Source: Planctomycetaceae bacterium
GTDB taxonomy: Bacteria; Planctomycetota; Planctomycetia; Pirellulales; Pirellulaceae
DNA length: 5,279 nucleotides
Assembly (NCBI GenBank): GCA_007129635.1
Contig: SKVE01000785.1
Coordinates: 1-5,279 of the forward strand
Direction: 5' to 3'
Positions 1 to 5,279 of this stretch are shown here, piece after piece. Each line of letters begins with the position of its first letter. Within the stretch, counting starts at the first letter, position 1. Position numbers and translations under genes: made by a program. The notes beneath the pieces were generated by a model that saw nothing but the letters and a program-made list of their open reading frames with translations, had not been told where the DNA came from and searched no databases.

Positions 1-867
1 CACATCGTCGTTACGCGTCCTCCCCTGTGCACCTACGTGGGGGGTGATCAACACGTTGGGCAGTTCCCATAGCGGGCTGGCGGCCAGCAAAGGCTCGATT
101 TCGGTTACGTCCAAACCGGCGCCTGCCAAATGACCGCTCGACAAGGCGCCGATCAGATCGGATTCGTTGACGCAGGGGCCGCGAGCGACGTTGATCAGGA
201 TGGCGCCGGGCTTGAGCAAGGCCAGTTCGTGTGCACCAATCATGCCGCGAGTCTGCTGGTTTAAGGGCATGCCCAGGATCAGGATGTCGGATTGACGCAG
301 CAGATCGTCCAGTCGATCGGCTGGCCATAGCTGTTCGACCTCTGGGGGCCGGCGGATGGGATAGACGTCGGTGGCCAAAATGCGGACTCGATACGGGGCC
401 AAGACTTGGGCGATTCGCCGCCCGTTCCCGCCAAAGCCGACGATGCCGACGGTCGAACCGTGCAAGTCGAGCGTCGGACGGCGAATGAATTCGCGGCGGA
501 TCGTCTGACGGAAAAAGACCGGCAAGCCTCGCAAGATTCCTAACAGCAGGGCCATCGTCTGCTCGGCGACCTGGTTGGCGAACAATCCCGAGGCGCTGGT
601 GACCTGGATGTCGGAATCGATGACCGCTGGCGCAAGGCAGTGATCCAGACCGGCTGCGGAAGATTGGATCCACTTCAGGCGTCCTTGGCGGACGACTTGG
701 TCCCACGGTACGGGGCGTTCTTTGGCGTGCCCGCAATAAATATCTGCGTCGAAAATGGCCTCGGGGATCCCCTGCTGACCCGCGTCGGTGATCGTCATGG
801 TTGGGGCAGCGGCTTGGATCTGGTCCAGATACCGAGGTTCTACGGCATAGCAGAGCACGATGTGCAT
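1..867 (-). CDS. D-isomer-specific 2-hydroxyacid dehydrogenase, N-terminal 289 residues (3' end off the left edge)
   Basis: Predicted cytosolic NAD(H)-dependent oxidoreductase interconverting a D-2-hydroxyacid and its 2-oxoacid (glyoxylate/hydroxypyruvate reductase or phosphoglycerate dehydrogenase-like). Seen: translation from ATG 867-865 begins MHIVLCYAVEPRYL. The Rossmann motif GFGGNG lies at residues 144-149. An acidic residue, Asp167 (ILATDVYP), stands at the end of the second strand, which favours NAD over NADP. The catalytic triad is Arg229 (INVARGP), Glu258 (TEIEPL) and His277 (LITPHVGA). The triad spacing of 29 and 19 residues equals that recalled for human GRHPR. The family is usually 310-330 residues, so about 30-40 are missing past base 1. 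Start choice: the frame is closed by TAG at 925-927 and this is the only ATG giving a normal N-terminus. No good Shine-Dalgarno is visible; the nearest GGAG is 13 bases away. An interspersed repeat ends about 22 bases upstream. The exact substrate cannot be told. Family call is very secure. Confidence 0.93.
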   Translation of the reverse strand, partial: MHIVLCYAVEPRYLDQIQAAAPTMTITDAGQQGIPEAIFDADIYCGHAKERPVPWDQVVRQGRLKWIQSSAAGLDHCLAPAVIDSDIQVTSASGLFANQVAEQTMALLLGILRGLPVFFRQTIRREFIRRPTLDLHGSTVGIVGFGGNGRRIAQVLAPYRVRILATDVYPIRRPPEVEQLWPADRLDDLLRQSDILILGMPLNQQTRGMIGAHELALLKPGAILINVARGPCVNESDLIGALSSGHLAGAGLDVTEIEPLLAASPLWELPNVLITPHVGAQGRTRNDDV

Positions 868-889
868 GGCAGGTTGAAGGCTCCGGAGC

Positions 890-930
890 AAGTAGGTTGG
901 GGCACGGATTCCAGGCAGCCCGTGCTACGG
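890..930. repeat. Interspersed palindromic repeat (AAGTAGGTTGGG type), copy 1
   Basis: Bases 890-901 (AAGTAGGTTGGG) match 1600-1611 exactly. Here the motif is followed by a small hairpin, GCACGG at 902-907 pairing with CCGTGC at 920-925. Elements of the form GTAGGTTGGG plus GCACGG...CCGTGC are recalled as highly repeated between planctomycete genes. Its function is unknown. It lies immediately 5' of the dehydrogenase start, so that gene's leader probably passes through it. Confidence 0.55.
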
Positions 931-1190
931 TCACGAAATGGAAGATTCGAAATCCGAAACGAATCCCAGATTCTAATGTAAAAAAATGAAAACGCCAGCG
1001 ACCGAACGGGCAACGGTGGGGGCGGGACGGGCCAGGCAGGGACGCGGGGTAGCTCACCAGTCAGGCTTTCGCCGACCCCGTGTCGGCGGTAGAAAGGCTA
1101 GCCAGCTAAAAACGTCCCGCACTTCCGGCCACAAAAAGGAGGCTCGATGCTTGAACCTCTCTACACGTCTGCCAATTGCAACCCGGCGTT
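931..1190. other. Non-coding intergenic stretch upstream of the dehydrogenase
   Basis: No frame here gives a credible protein; the open frames present are rich in Arg, Ser and Pro and match nothing recognisable. It contains an A-rich patch at 979-992 and a hairpin at 1066-1096, listed separately. A promoter for the minus-strand dehydrogenase is expected here, but I see no convincing -35/-10 pair. Confidence 0.5.
1066..1096. repeat. Intergenic hairpin, probable dispersed repeat
   Basis: CGCCGAC (1070-1076) pairs perfectly with GTCGGCG (1082-1088) across a 5-base loop. CTTT (1066-1069) can extend the stem with AAAG (1093-1096) after a short bulge. Read on the minus strand, the flank would encode TRGRRKPDW, a peptide I recall from many spurious small planctomycete gene calls. 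That suggests a dispersed non-coding repeat rather than a gene. No T-run follows on either strand, so it is not an obvious terminator. Confidence 0.4.
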
Positions 1191-1601
1191 TCAACTGCGT
1201 TGGTCGCTGCCCCGTCCTAAATCCACAAGAGGAGTCCCCTCCTGACGCGTGCGTTTCCGGTGCAGCCACTGCCATGCAATCCCTACGGAATATCCGCCCT
1301 TCGCCTTGACACCTTTGGCGTACCGGTGACGATGGCGGACGGTGGCCTCGTCGATCTCGAAGACCGTGGGACCGGCCAGTTCACGCAAGATGTCCAGCGA
1401 CCGCCGTACGGACCTGCCGACCACGCCGAGTTCCTCTGCCGCCAGGTCGATGATCAGGCCGTCACCGACCAGCAGGGCATCGATGGCGATCATCCGCTGG
1501 ACGACCGGTAGGATGGCCCCTACGTTCGGCTGTCTAGGGACGATGCGTCGTTTTCGCTTGGGTGTGACGGTCTTCCTAACGCGGCCTACGGCCGCAACCA
1601 A
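1191..1601 (-). CDS. Small winged-HTH protein, DeoR/WYL N-terminal type, possibly a remnant
   Basis: A likely DNA-binding protein. Seen: a basic N-terminus (TPKRKRRIVPRQ, residues 13-24) is followed by a winged-HTH from about residue 28 to 97. The HTH core is IDLAAEELGV, a turn, then SVRRSLDILREL, and the wing is FEIDEATVRHRHRYAKG. Known: the DeoR/WYL HTH consensus is close to TIDELAEELGVSxRTVRRDLDxLRE, and planctomycetes carry many stand-alone proteins of about 100 residues with this fold ending in AKGVKP-like sequence. Odd: the usual Thr is Ile50, the usual Asp of RRDL is Ser68, and residues after about 99 look like random out-of-frame sequence. The start shown is TTG at 1601-1599, with no Shine-Dalgarno, and it directly abuts a palindromic repeat. 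The true start could be further in, or absent. The fold call is good; an intact functional gene is doubtful. Confidence 0.6.
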   Translation of the reverse strand: MVAAVGRVRKTVTPKRKRRIVPRQPNVGAILPVVQRMIAIDALLVGDGLIIDLAAEELGVVGRSVRRSLDILRELAGPTVFEIDEATVRHRHRYAKGVKAKGGYSVGIAWQWLHRKRTRQEGTPLVDLGRGSDQRS

Positions 1602-1650
1602 GTAGGTTGGGTCTCCGACCCGATCCGGTCGGGACAGAGTCCCAACCTAC
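1600..1650. repeat. Interspersed palindromic repeat, copy 2, with both arms
   Basis: GTAGGTTGGG (1602-1611) pairs perfectly with CCCAACCTAC (1641-1650). After a T/T mismatch, CTC (1613-1615) pairs with GAG (1637-1639). Inside, CGACC (1616-1620) pairs with GGTCG (1627-1631) around a 6-base loop. The whole is a nested 49-base palindrome. The left arm is the same 12-mer (AAGTAGGTTGGG) as at 890-901. It is recalled as a common planctomycete intergenic element of unknown function. Confidence 0.65.
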
Positions 1651-1651
1651 A

Positions 1652-1678
1652 AACATGCGCGCACCGTGCGCGCATGTT
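1652..1678 (-). terminator. 13-bp perfect hairpin downstream of the DUF4268 gene, candidate terminator
   Basis: AACATGCGCGCAC (1652-1664) is the exact reverse complement of GTGCGCGCATGTT (1666-1678), leaving a single central C. In RNA the loop would open to 3-5 bases over an 11-12-bp stem. It begins 25 bases past the stop of the minus-strand DUF4268 gene, the right place for a terminator. Only a short T-run (TTT) follows on the minus strand, so intrinsic termination would be weak. A symmetrical protein-binding site is the alternative. Confidence 0.4.
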
Positions 1679-1703
1679 ACAGCCGAAGACTCTAAGTGTA
1701 TGG

Positions 1704-2228
1704 TCAGGTCTTCTTCTTTAGGCCATCTATATGTGGTGCAAGCGCCTTCTCAAGCAGAATCATCGCATCGATCATGGCATCTTGAATTTCGGGCCAGGTC
1801 TCTTCAGGGGAACGATATCCGCCGTTGCTAAGTCGATACGCTATTCGACTGGCTCGCTTCGTATCAAGTCTCTCCCAAGCAAGCGTCACATCAAACGCGG
1901 TTTCAACCTCAAGTCGTCTCGCGTCGAAGATGCCGAAAATCTCCTGGTTCTCGGTCTTGCAGCCCTTTCCTCGATCGATGTACAGCTCGACACGAAACTC
2001 TTGTTTCTGGATCACGTAGTTGTATCCCAGGCCCGAGATGCCAGCACCTGTCCCAATCCAGGATTCGGTTCTCGGTGAAATCCCCGCATGGAGGTTAGTT
2101 CTGTGTGCCGCTCTTTCAAGCAGCGTCAGCCAAAACCTCTTCCTGATCGACTGTCTCGGTTCGAAACCGTTCTCAGAAGGTACCATGACTCGGCAATGCT
2201 TCGAGAAGACTTCGTAGAAGGTCTTCAT
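1704..2228 (-). CDS. DUF4268 domain protein (174 aa)
   Basis: Function unknown. Seen: residues from about 31 to 166 follow the DUF4268 pattern as I recall it. This runs FWLTLLERA (32-40), LHAGISPRTESWIG (46-59), SGLGYNYVI (65-73) and RVELYIDRG (79-87). It continues with LAWERLDTKRASRIAY (116-131), and WPEIQDAMIDAMILLEKAL (145-163). Known: this domain often forms the C-terminal part of predicted DNA-acting proteins, where an endonuclease-like (DUF91/NucS-like) domain may precede it. Here it stands almost alone; the first 30 residues (MKTFYEVFSKHCRV...) show no nuclease motif. The ATG at 2228-2226 lies 18 bases after the helicase stop, with a G-run 8 bases upstream, so the two are probably co-transcribed. 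Three hand-counted 60-base lines give about 48-55% GC, below the neighbours, hinting at separate acquisition. The domain call is firm; a role in defence is inferred from context. Confidence 0.85.
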   Translation of the reverse strand: MKTFYEVFSKHCRVMVPSENGFEPRQSIRKRFWLTLLERAAHRTNLHAGISPRTESWIGTGAGISGLGYNYVIQKQEFRVELYIDRGKGCKTENQEIFGIFDARRLEVETAFDVTLAWERLDTKRASRIAYRLSNGGYRSPEETWPEIQDAMIDAMILLEKALAPHIDGLKKKT

Positions 2229-2236
2229 GGGTACTG

Positions 2237-2241
2237 CCCCC
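2237..2241 (-). promoter_or_regulatory. Possible ribosome binding site of the DUF4268 gene
   Basis: On the minus strand GGGGG is followed by 8 bases and then ATG at 2228-2226, inside the 18-base gap after the helicase stop. It is G-rich and well spaced but only a loose Shine-Dalgarno match. It supports this ATG as start and independent initiation within a shared transcript. Confidence 0.35.
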
Positions 2242-2246
2242 GTGTT

Positions 2247-5006
2247 TTAAACGTTCAGCTCAGACGTCATGATAACTCCGGCTTCCTCGATCATCGCCGC
2301 CAAGTCGCTGCGGCGGATCGCTCTGGCGATGTTTCGCAGATGCATCCGCACCGCCTGGGGGTCGCTGAGGTCACGAGACTGGACGACGAGAATCGTGTAA
2401 CCGTCCAGCTCAAGCATCTGGCGGATCAATTGGTCGCGCTGTGCGGTTTTCTCGTCACCGTGCAAGTGTCGGCTCATCCCGTCCAGATAGACGGCAACCT
2501 TGGTGGATTCGTGCAGCCAGTCAGGGCGAGTCGGCAACCCGGCTGTCGTCTTGATCTCGACCTGGCACTGCCCCTCGGGAAAGTGGTGGTCGCGCAGCAG
2601 CCGCAGAAGACGCGCCTCGGGGTTGTTCGTGGGCGAGGATCTCGATGCCGCCCCGGAGGTCTCCTCGTCCAGTTCTTCGATCTGGCGGTAGACATTCGGG
2701 GTACACTGAAGCGGTGCAATCAGTTCCAGTGCCTTGTGACGATTCAACCGGCTGTGATGGAACTGGTTGCGGAACGACAGCAGGCACGCGTAGCAGGCCT
2801 GCTCGCAGCCTTGGGGACACTCGTGAAGCAGTTCCATCGTGGCCCGGATGATCTCTTGCCACCGCTGAAGCATTTGATCCAACAGGCCGGAACCACCCGG
2901 CATCGGATCGAAGATCAGCAGATCGACCGTTTCGTCGGGACGATGGATCACCAGGGATTCCAAGTCGCCGGTTCCCATGTCCAGAATTCGGACCGCGCCC
3001 ACGATCAGGGACTCCCCGATGTTGATCGCGGTCGCTTCGTCTTCCAATTGGTGGAACTGCAGGCAATCGACTTCCGCCTTGACGGTCAAGGCCAACCGCT
3101 TCGGTTCCTTGCCGCAGCTTTCCGTGTGGGTCTTCAGGAAGTGATTGATTTCGGCGTCCACTGCATACGGCGTCTTCGCCGCTCCGCAGACCGAACAGAT
3201 CCAGTGGCCGATTTCGCCTCGTTTCACGCGCCCGGCCTCGCCGAGATTTACCAGCTCGATCCCCTGCCCGCGAAGATAGCTGACTTCCCGATCACCGATC
3301 TTGATCCCTTTGCCGCCCTTGTTGGTTCGCCGGAGCCGGCCCAGAATCGAGACCGGCATGGCAAACCGCAGCAGTTCCTCGTCCGTGATGCGACTGGAAA
3401 GCGTCAGGTCGGAATCGGTCAACGGCAGCGTGTCGATCTCCTCACTGCCCGTCTGGCCGTAGGACGTGTCGGCGTTTTTTTCCGCGACGTAGTGCTTCTC
3501 GGCGTTGACGTACAGCGTTCGAAGATGAGTCGATTCGTCGGTGCCCAAGTGATACCGGGAAACGTAGAACGAACCGTTGTTGGCGTACAAGCGGTTGCCC
3601 GGCACGAATTCCCGCAGGGCGACCACGTTGCCTCGATTCAGGTCGAAGGCCCGCTTGCCAACGCTCCTGGCAAAGCCCCGCCGCGCCGATGCGATCACGC
3701 CGCCGTCGTTGACCCCGTAGCCGGGTAGGAATCCCTCGACGCCCAGAACGCTGAGCGTATAGGTTGCCGCATCGCGCCGGACGATGCTCTTGATATAGTC
3801 GTCGCACCGCCACAGGAGCTGCTCGTCCTCCCGCTCGATCAGGCCGTCGTCCTTCTTGCGGTGGAGTTCCTTGCGAGTGTTCCGTGCCCAAGTCAGTCGG
3901 TTGTGCAGACGGGTCAGAACCACCGTCAGATCCATGGACATCCCGTCGATGATCCCGCGCACGGCCTGCTCGGTGACCATCTCCGCCGCTTCGGGTGGCC
4001 AATTGTTGGCGAACAACGCGACCAATTCGCCAGGGAGTTCGGGCAGTTCCCTCATCAGCGTATGCAGCGAGTTCGTGTCGATCGGCGCATTGCGGAATTG
4101 GTTCTCGCTGTCCAGCAGGTAGTCGCGGATGAAGTGCGGGAAGAGCTGCTTCAGAACCAGCCGGATCCGCTGGCTGACCTCGCCGTCCTGCCGGGATTTG
4201 AGCAGCAGGATCGACAAGACCGCCGACCGCACGTGTTTGGCGACCATCAGCGGGTTCTTCAGATTGAACGAAGGAGCCGCGATGACGCCATCGAGAATCC
4301 GCAACGGATCGGCGAAGAAGTACCGGTCGTGCAGCGAACGGCGACAATACGTCACGATCACCGCCATGCGTTGTTCTCGCCCGGCACGCCCGGCGCGCTG
4401 CCAATAGTTGGACGCCAACGGCGGAACGTTCCGCATCAACGTCATGTCCAACGCGCCGATGTTGACCCCCATTTCCAGAGTCGGCGTGGCGACCAGACAG
4501 TTCGTACGCCCCTGCTTGGACTTGAACTCCTGCTCGATGTAGCTGCGAGTGTCGCCGGGAACCTGGGCCGTATGCTCCTCGGCACTGACCATCGTAAACG
4601 GCCGTCCCAGCAGCCAGACATTGTAATTCTCTCTGTCGGCCTGCTCGGTGACCGTGGAACCCGGACAGCGGTAGCGGACGCAAGCCCCGGTCGGGCATTT
4701 GCGCGTCGTCACGCGTTGGCAGGTCGTACAGCGTTCCCGCCGGTTGAAGCGTTCCACCAGAATCCGGTCGTGGACAACCTGCCAGGCTTCGCCGATCACC
4801 ACTTCACGAGTGTTCTGGATGCCGACTTTGCGAATCAGCCCGAGAGCGTCCTTCAGCAAGTCCCACAGCTCCTCGATCAGCCCATCGATATCGGTGGACT
4901 CCCGATCGGGAACCACCCGCTTCATCAACGCTTGCACCGCCGTCGTGCCTCGCGCGGAGATCAGACCCGTGGCGAACTTGTTCGTCTTCGTCGAATGCTT
5001 GTCCAC
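2247..5006 (-). CDS. Superfamily 2 helicase C-terminal part: RecA2 domain, DUF1998/MZB module and Vsr/DUF559-like nuclease domain
   Basis: Predicted DNA helicase/translocase acting on DNA in repair or phage defence. Residue numbers count from GTG 5006-5004. A cysteine cluster (C93, C96, C104, C109, C114) precedes the second RecA domain: EHTAQVPG (144-151), motif V CLVATPTLEMGVNIGALD (170-187), and motif VI QRAGRAGR (203-210). A second Cys/His cluster (C604, C607, H626, C631) follows a long helical region. DUF1998/MZB ends with FDPMPGGSGLLDQML (699-713) and CPQGCEQACYAC (730-741). Residues 796-880 look like a Vsr/DUF559 PD-(D/E)XK nuclease: PEARLLRLL, RPDW (D829), VAVYLDG (D842), H847/H849, RD (857-858), GYTILVV. 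Known relatives with DUF1998 are MrfA/YprA, DrmA/DrmB of DISARM, and DruE of Druantia; I cannot choose among them. Walker A and DEAD-box motifs are not in the window. The same frame continues upstream past an in-frame TAA (5073-5075), so GTG 5006 is merely the first possible start after the stop, without a Shine-Dalgarno. The protein as drawn lacks its ATPase half. Confidence 0.88.
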   Translation of the reverse strand: MDKHSTKTNKFATGLISARGTTAVQALMKRVVPDRESTDIDGLIEELWDLLKDALGLIRKVGIQNTREVVIGEAWQVVHDRILVERFNRRERCTTCQRVTTRKCPTGACVRYRCPGSTVTEQADRENYNVWLLGRPFTMVSAEEHTAQVPGDTRSYIEQEFKSKQGRTNCLVATPTLEMGVNIGALDMTLMRNVPPLASNYWQRAGRAGREQRMAVIVTYCRRSLHDRYFFADPLRILDGVIAAPSFNLKNPLMVAKHVRSAVLSILLLKSRQDGEVSQRIRLVLKQLFPHFIRDYLLDSENQFRNAPIDTNSLHTLMRELPELPGELVALFANNWPPEAAEMVTEQAVRGIIDGMSMDLTVVLTRLHNRLTWARNTRKELHRKKDDGLIEREDEQLLWRCDDYIKSIVRRDAATYTLSVLGVEGFLPGYGVNDGGVIASARRGFARSVGKRAFDLNRGNVVALREFVPGNRLYANNGSFYVSRYHLGTDESTHLRTLYVNAEKHYVAEKNADTSYGQTGSEEIDTLPLTDSDLTLSSRITDEELLRFAMPVSILGRLRRTNKGGKGIKIGDREVSYLRGQGIELVNLGEAGRVKRGEIGHWICSVCGAAKTPYAVDAEINHFLKTHTESCGKEPKRLALTVKAEVDCLQFHQLEDEATAINIGESLIVGAVRILDMGTGDLESLVIHRPDETVDLLIFDPMPGGSGLLDQMLQRWQEIIRATMELLHECPQGCEQACYACLLSFRNQFHHSRLNRHKALELIAPLQCTPNVYRQIEELDEETSGAASRSSPTNNPEARLLRLLRDHHFPEGQCQVEIKTTAGLPTRPDWLHESTKVAVYLDGMSRHLHGDEKTAQRDQLIRQMLELDGYTILVVQSRDLSDPQAVRMHLRNIARAIRRSDLAAMIEEAGVIMTSELNV

Positions 5007-5072
5007 GCCGCTGGGGTGGAAGTCGTACAGCGAGAGCAGCCCGAGCTGAATGTACGGATCGTCCTTGCGGTG

Positions 5073-5279
5073 TTACCGCGAGTACACCGGGTCGTCGGCG
5101 ATGAACACCATCCGGTTTCGTCGCCATCCGTCCAGAATCAGCGAGATCAGATCGACCGCTTCCTCGCCGGTGATTCCGACCTTGTTCGCCCACTGGATCA
5201 CCCGGTCGTGACTTGCCGACAACCCCCGGTAAACGATCCGTGTCAGGCCCAGGGCTTCCAGCCAGCGAGTCGAGCGGAC
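5073..5279 (-). pseudogene. Upstream part of the same helicase gene, ended by a premature TAA
   Basis: In the same frame as the helicase, bases 5279-5076 encode 68 uninterrupted codons ending DDPVYSR, then TAA at 5073-5075. Reading continues directly as HRKDDPYIQLGLLSLYDFHP into the 919-codon frame. Both sides look like ordinary coding sequence of one protein, and no frameshift is needed to join them. This is therefore best read as one gene with a nonsense change between the two RecA domains. A Tyr codon (TAC to TAA) is one possible ancestor, but that is a guess. The 5' end lies off the right edge. Sequence error is the main alternative. Confidence 0.7.

Noticed and set aside
970..995. A/T-rich patch as a promoter for the dehydrogenase
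   Set aside because: A TAGAAT-like -10 can be drawn on the minus strand, but no -35 box stands at a proper distance.
11..1057. Long minus-strand open frame overlapping the dehydrogenase in another frame
   Set aside because: Its translation is Arg/Pro/Ser-rich with no domain, while the frame beginning at 867 gives a textbook dehydrogenase.
986..1309. Short plus- and minus-strand frames in the intergenic region
   Set aside because: No recognisable domain, no ribosome binding site, and overlap with repeats.
2088..3728. 546-codon plus-strand open frame antisense to the helicase
   Set aside because: It lies opposite a gene with clear helicase and DUF1998 motifs and matches no family; long antisense frames are common in GC-rich coding DNA.
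4377..4400. Naming the helicase DruE, DrmA or MrfA
   Set aside because: The motifs present (QRAGRAGR, DUF1998) are shared by all these families, and the N-terminal half that would discriminate is outside the window.
3442..4698. 418-codon minus-strand open frame
   Set aside because: Out-of-frame shadow of the helicase, Arg/Gly-rich, no motifs.
4804..5193. 129-codon minus-strand frame spanning the helicase stop
   Set aside because: Low-complexity shadow composition. The helicase frame continues convincingly on both sides of the TAA, so no frameshift into this frame is needed.
1..5279. CRISPR array, tRNA, rRNA or transposase
   Set aside because: No regularly spaced repeats, no tRNA or rRNA-like sequence, and no transposase motifs were seen.

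Overview
All supportable genes read on the minus strand. The window suggests a planctomycete, probably of the Pirellula/Rhodopirellula type. This rests on recalled hallmarks: interspersed GTAGGTTGGG...CCCAACCTAC palindromes, a short HTH protein of the kind common in that group, and moderately high GC. It is an inference, not a taxonomic assignment.

Right to left, in the direction of transcription: (i) 5279-2247 is the C-terminal two thirds or so of a large superfamily 2 helicase. It carries the second RecA-like domain, a DUF1998/MZB-type four-cysteine module, and a C-terminal Vsr/DUF559-like nuclease domain. The frame reads through from the window edge but is broken by one in-frame TAA at 5073-5075. 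(ii) 18 bases downstream is a 174-residue DUF4268 protein (2228-1704), very probably in the same operon. (iii) 1703-1602 holds two consecutive palindromes. One is a 13-bp hairpin that could end the operon, the other a 49-base interspersed repeat. (iv) 1601-1191 encodes a small winged-HTH (DeoR/WYL N-terminal type) protein with an unusual tail and no convincing start, possibly a remnant. (v) 1190-868 is non-coding, with a second copy of the interspersed repeat and another hairpin. (vi) 867-1 encodes the first 289 residues of a D-isomer-specific 2-hydroxyacid dehydrogenase running off the left edge, a metabolic gene unrelated to the rest.

The helicase plus DUF4268 pair looks like the 3' end of an accessory DNA-processing or phage-defence operon. 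Helicases with DUF1998 occur in MrfA DNA repair and in the DISARM and Druantia defence systems. The genes that would identify the system, and the helicase's ATPase motifs, lie beyond the right edge. The in-frame stop means the locus may be a decaying copy in this strain, unless it is a sequence error.
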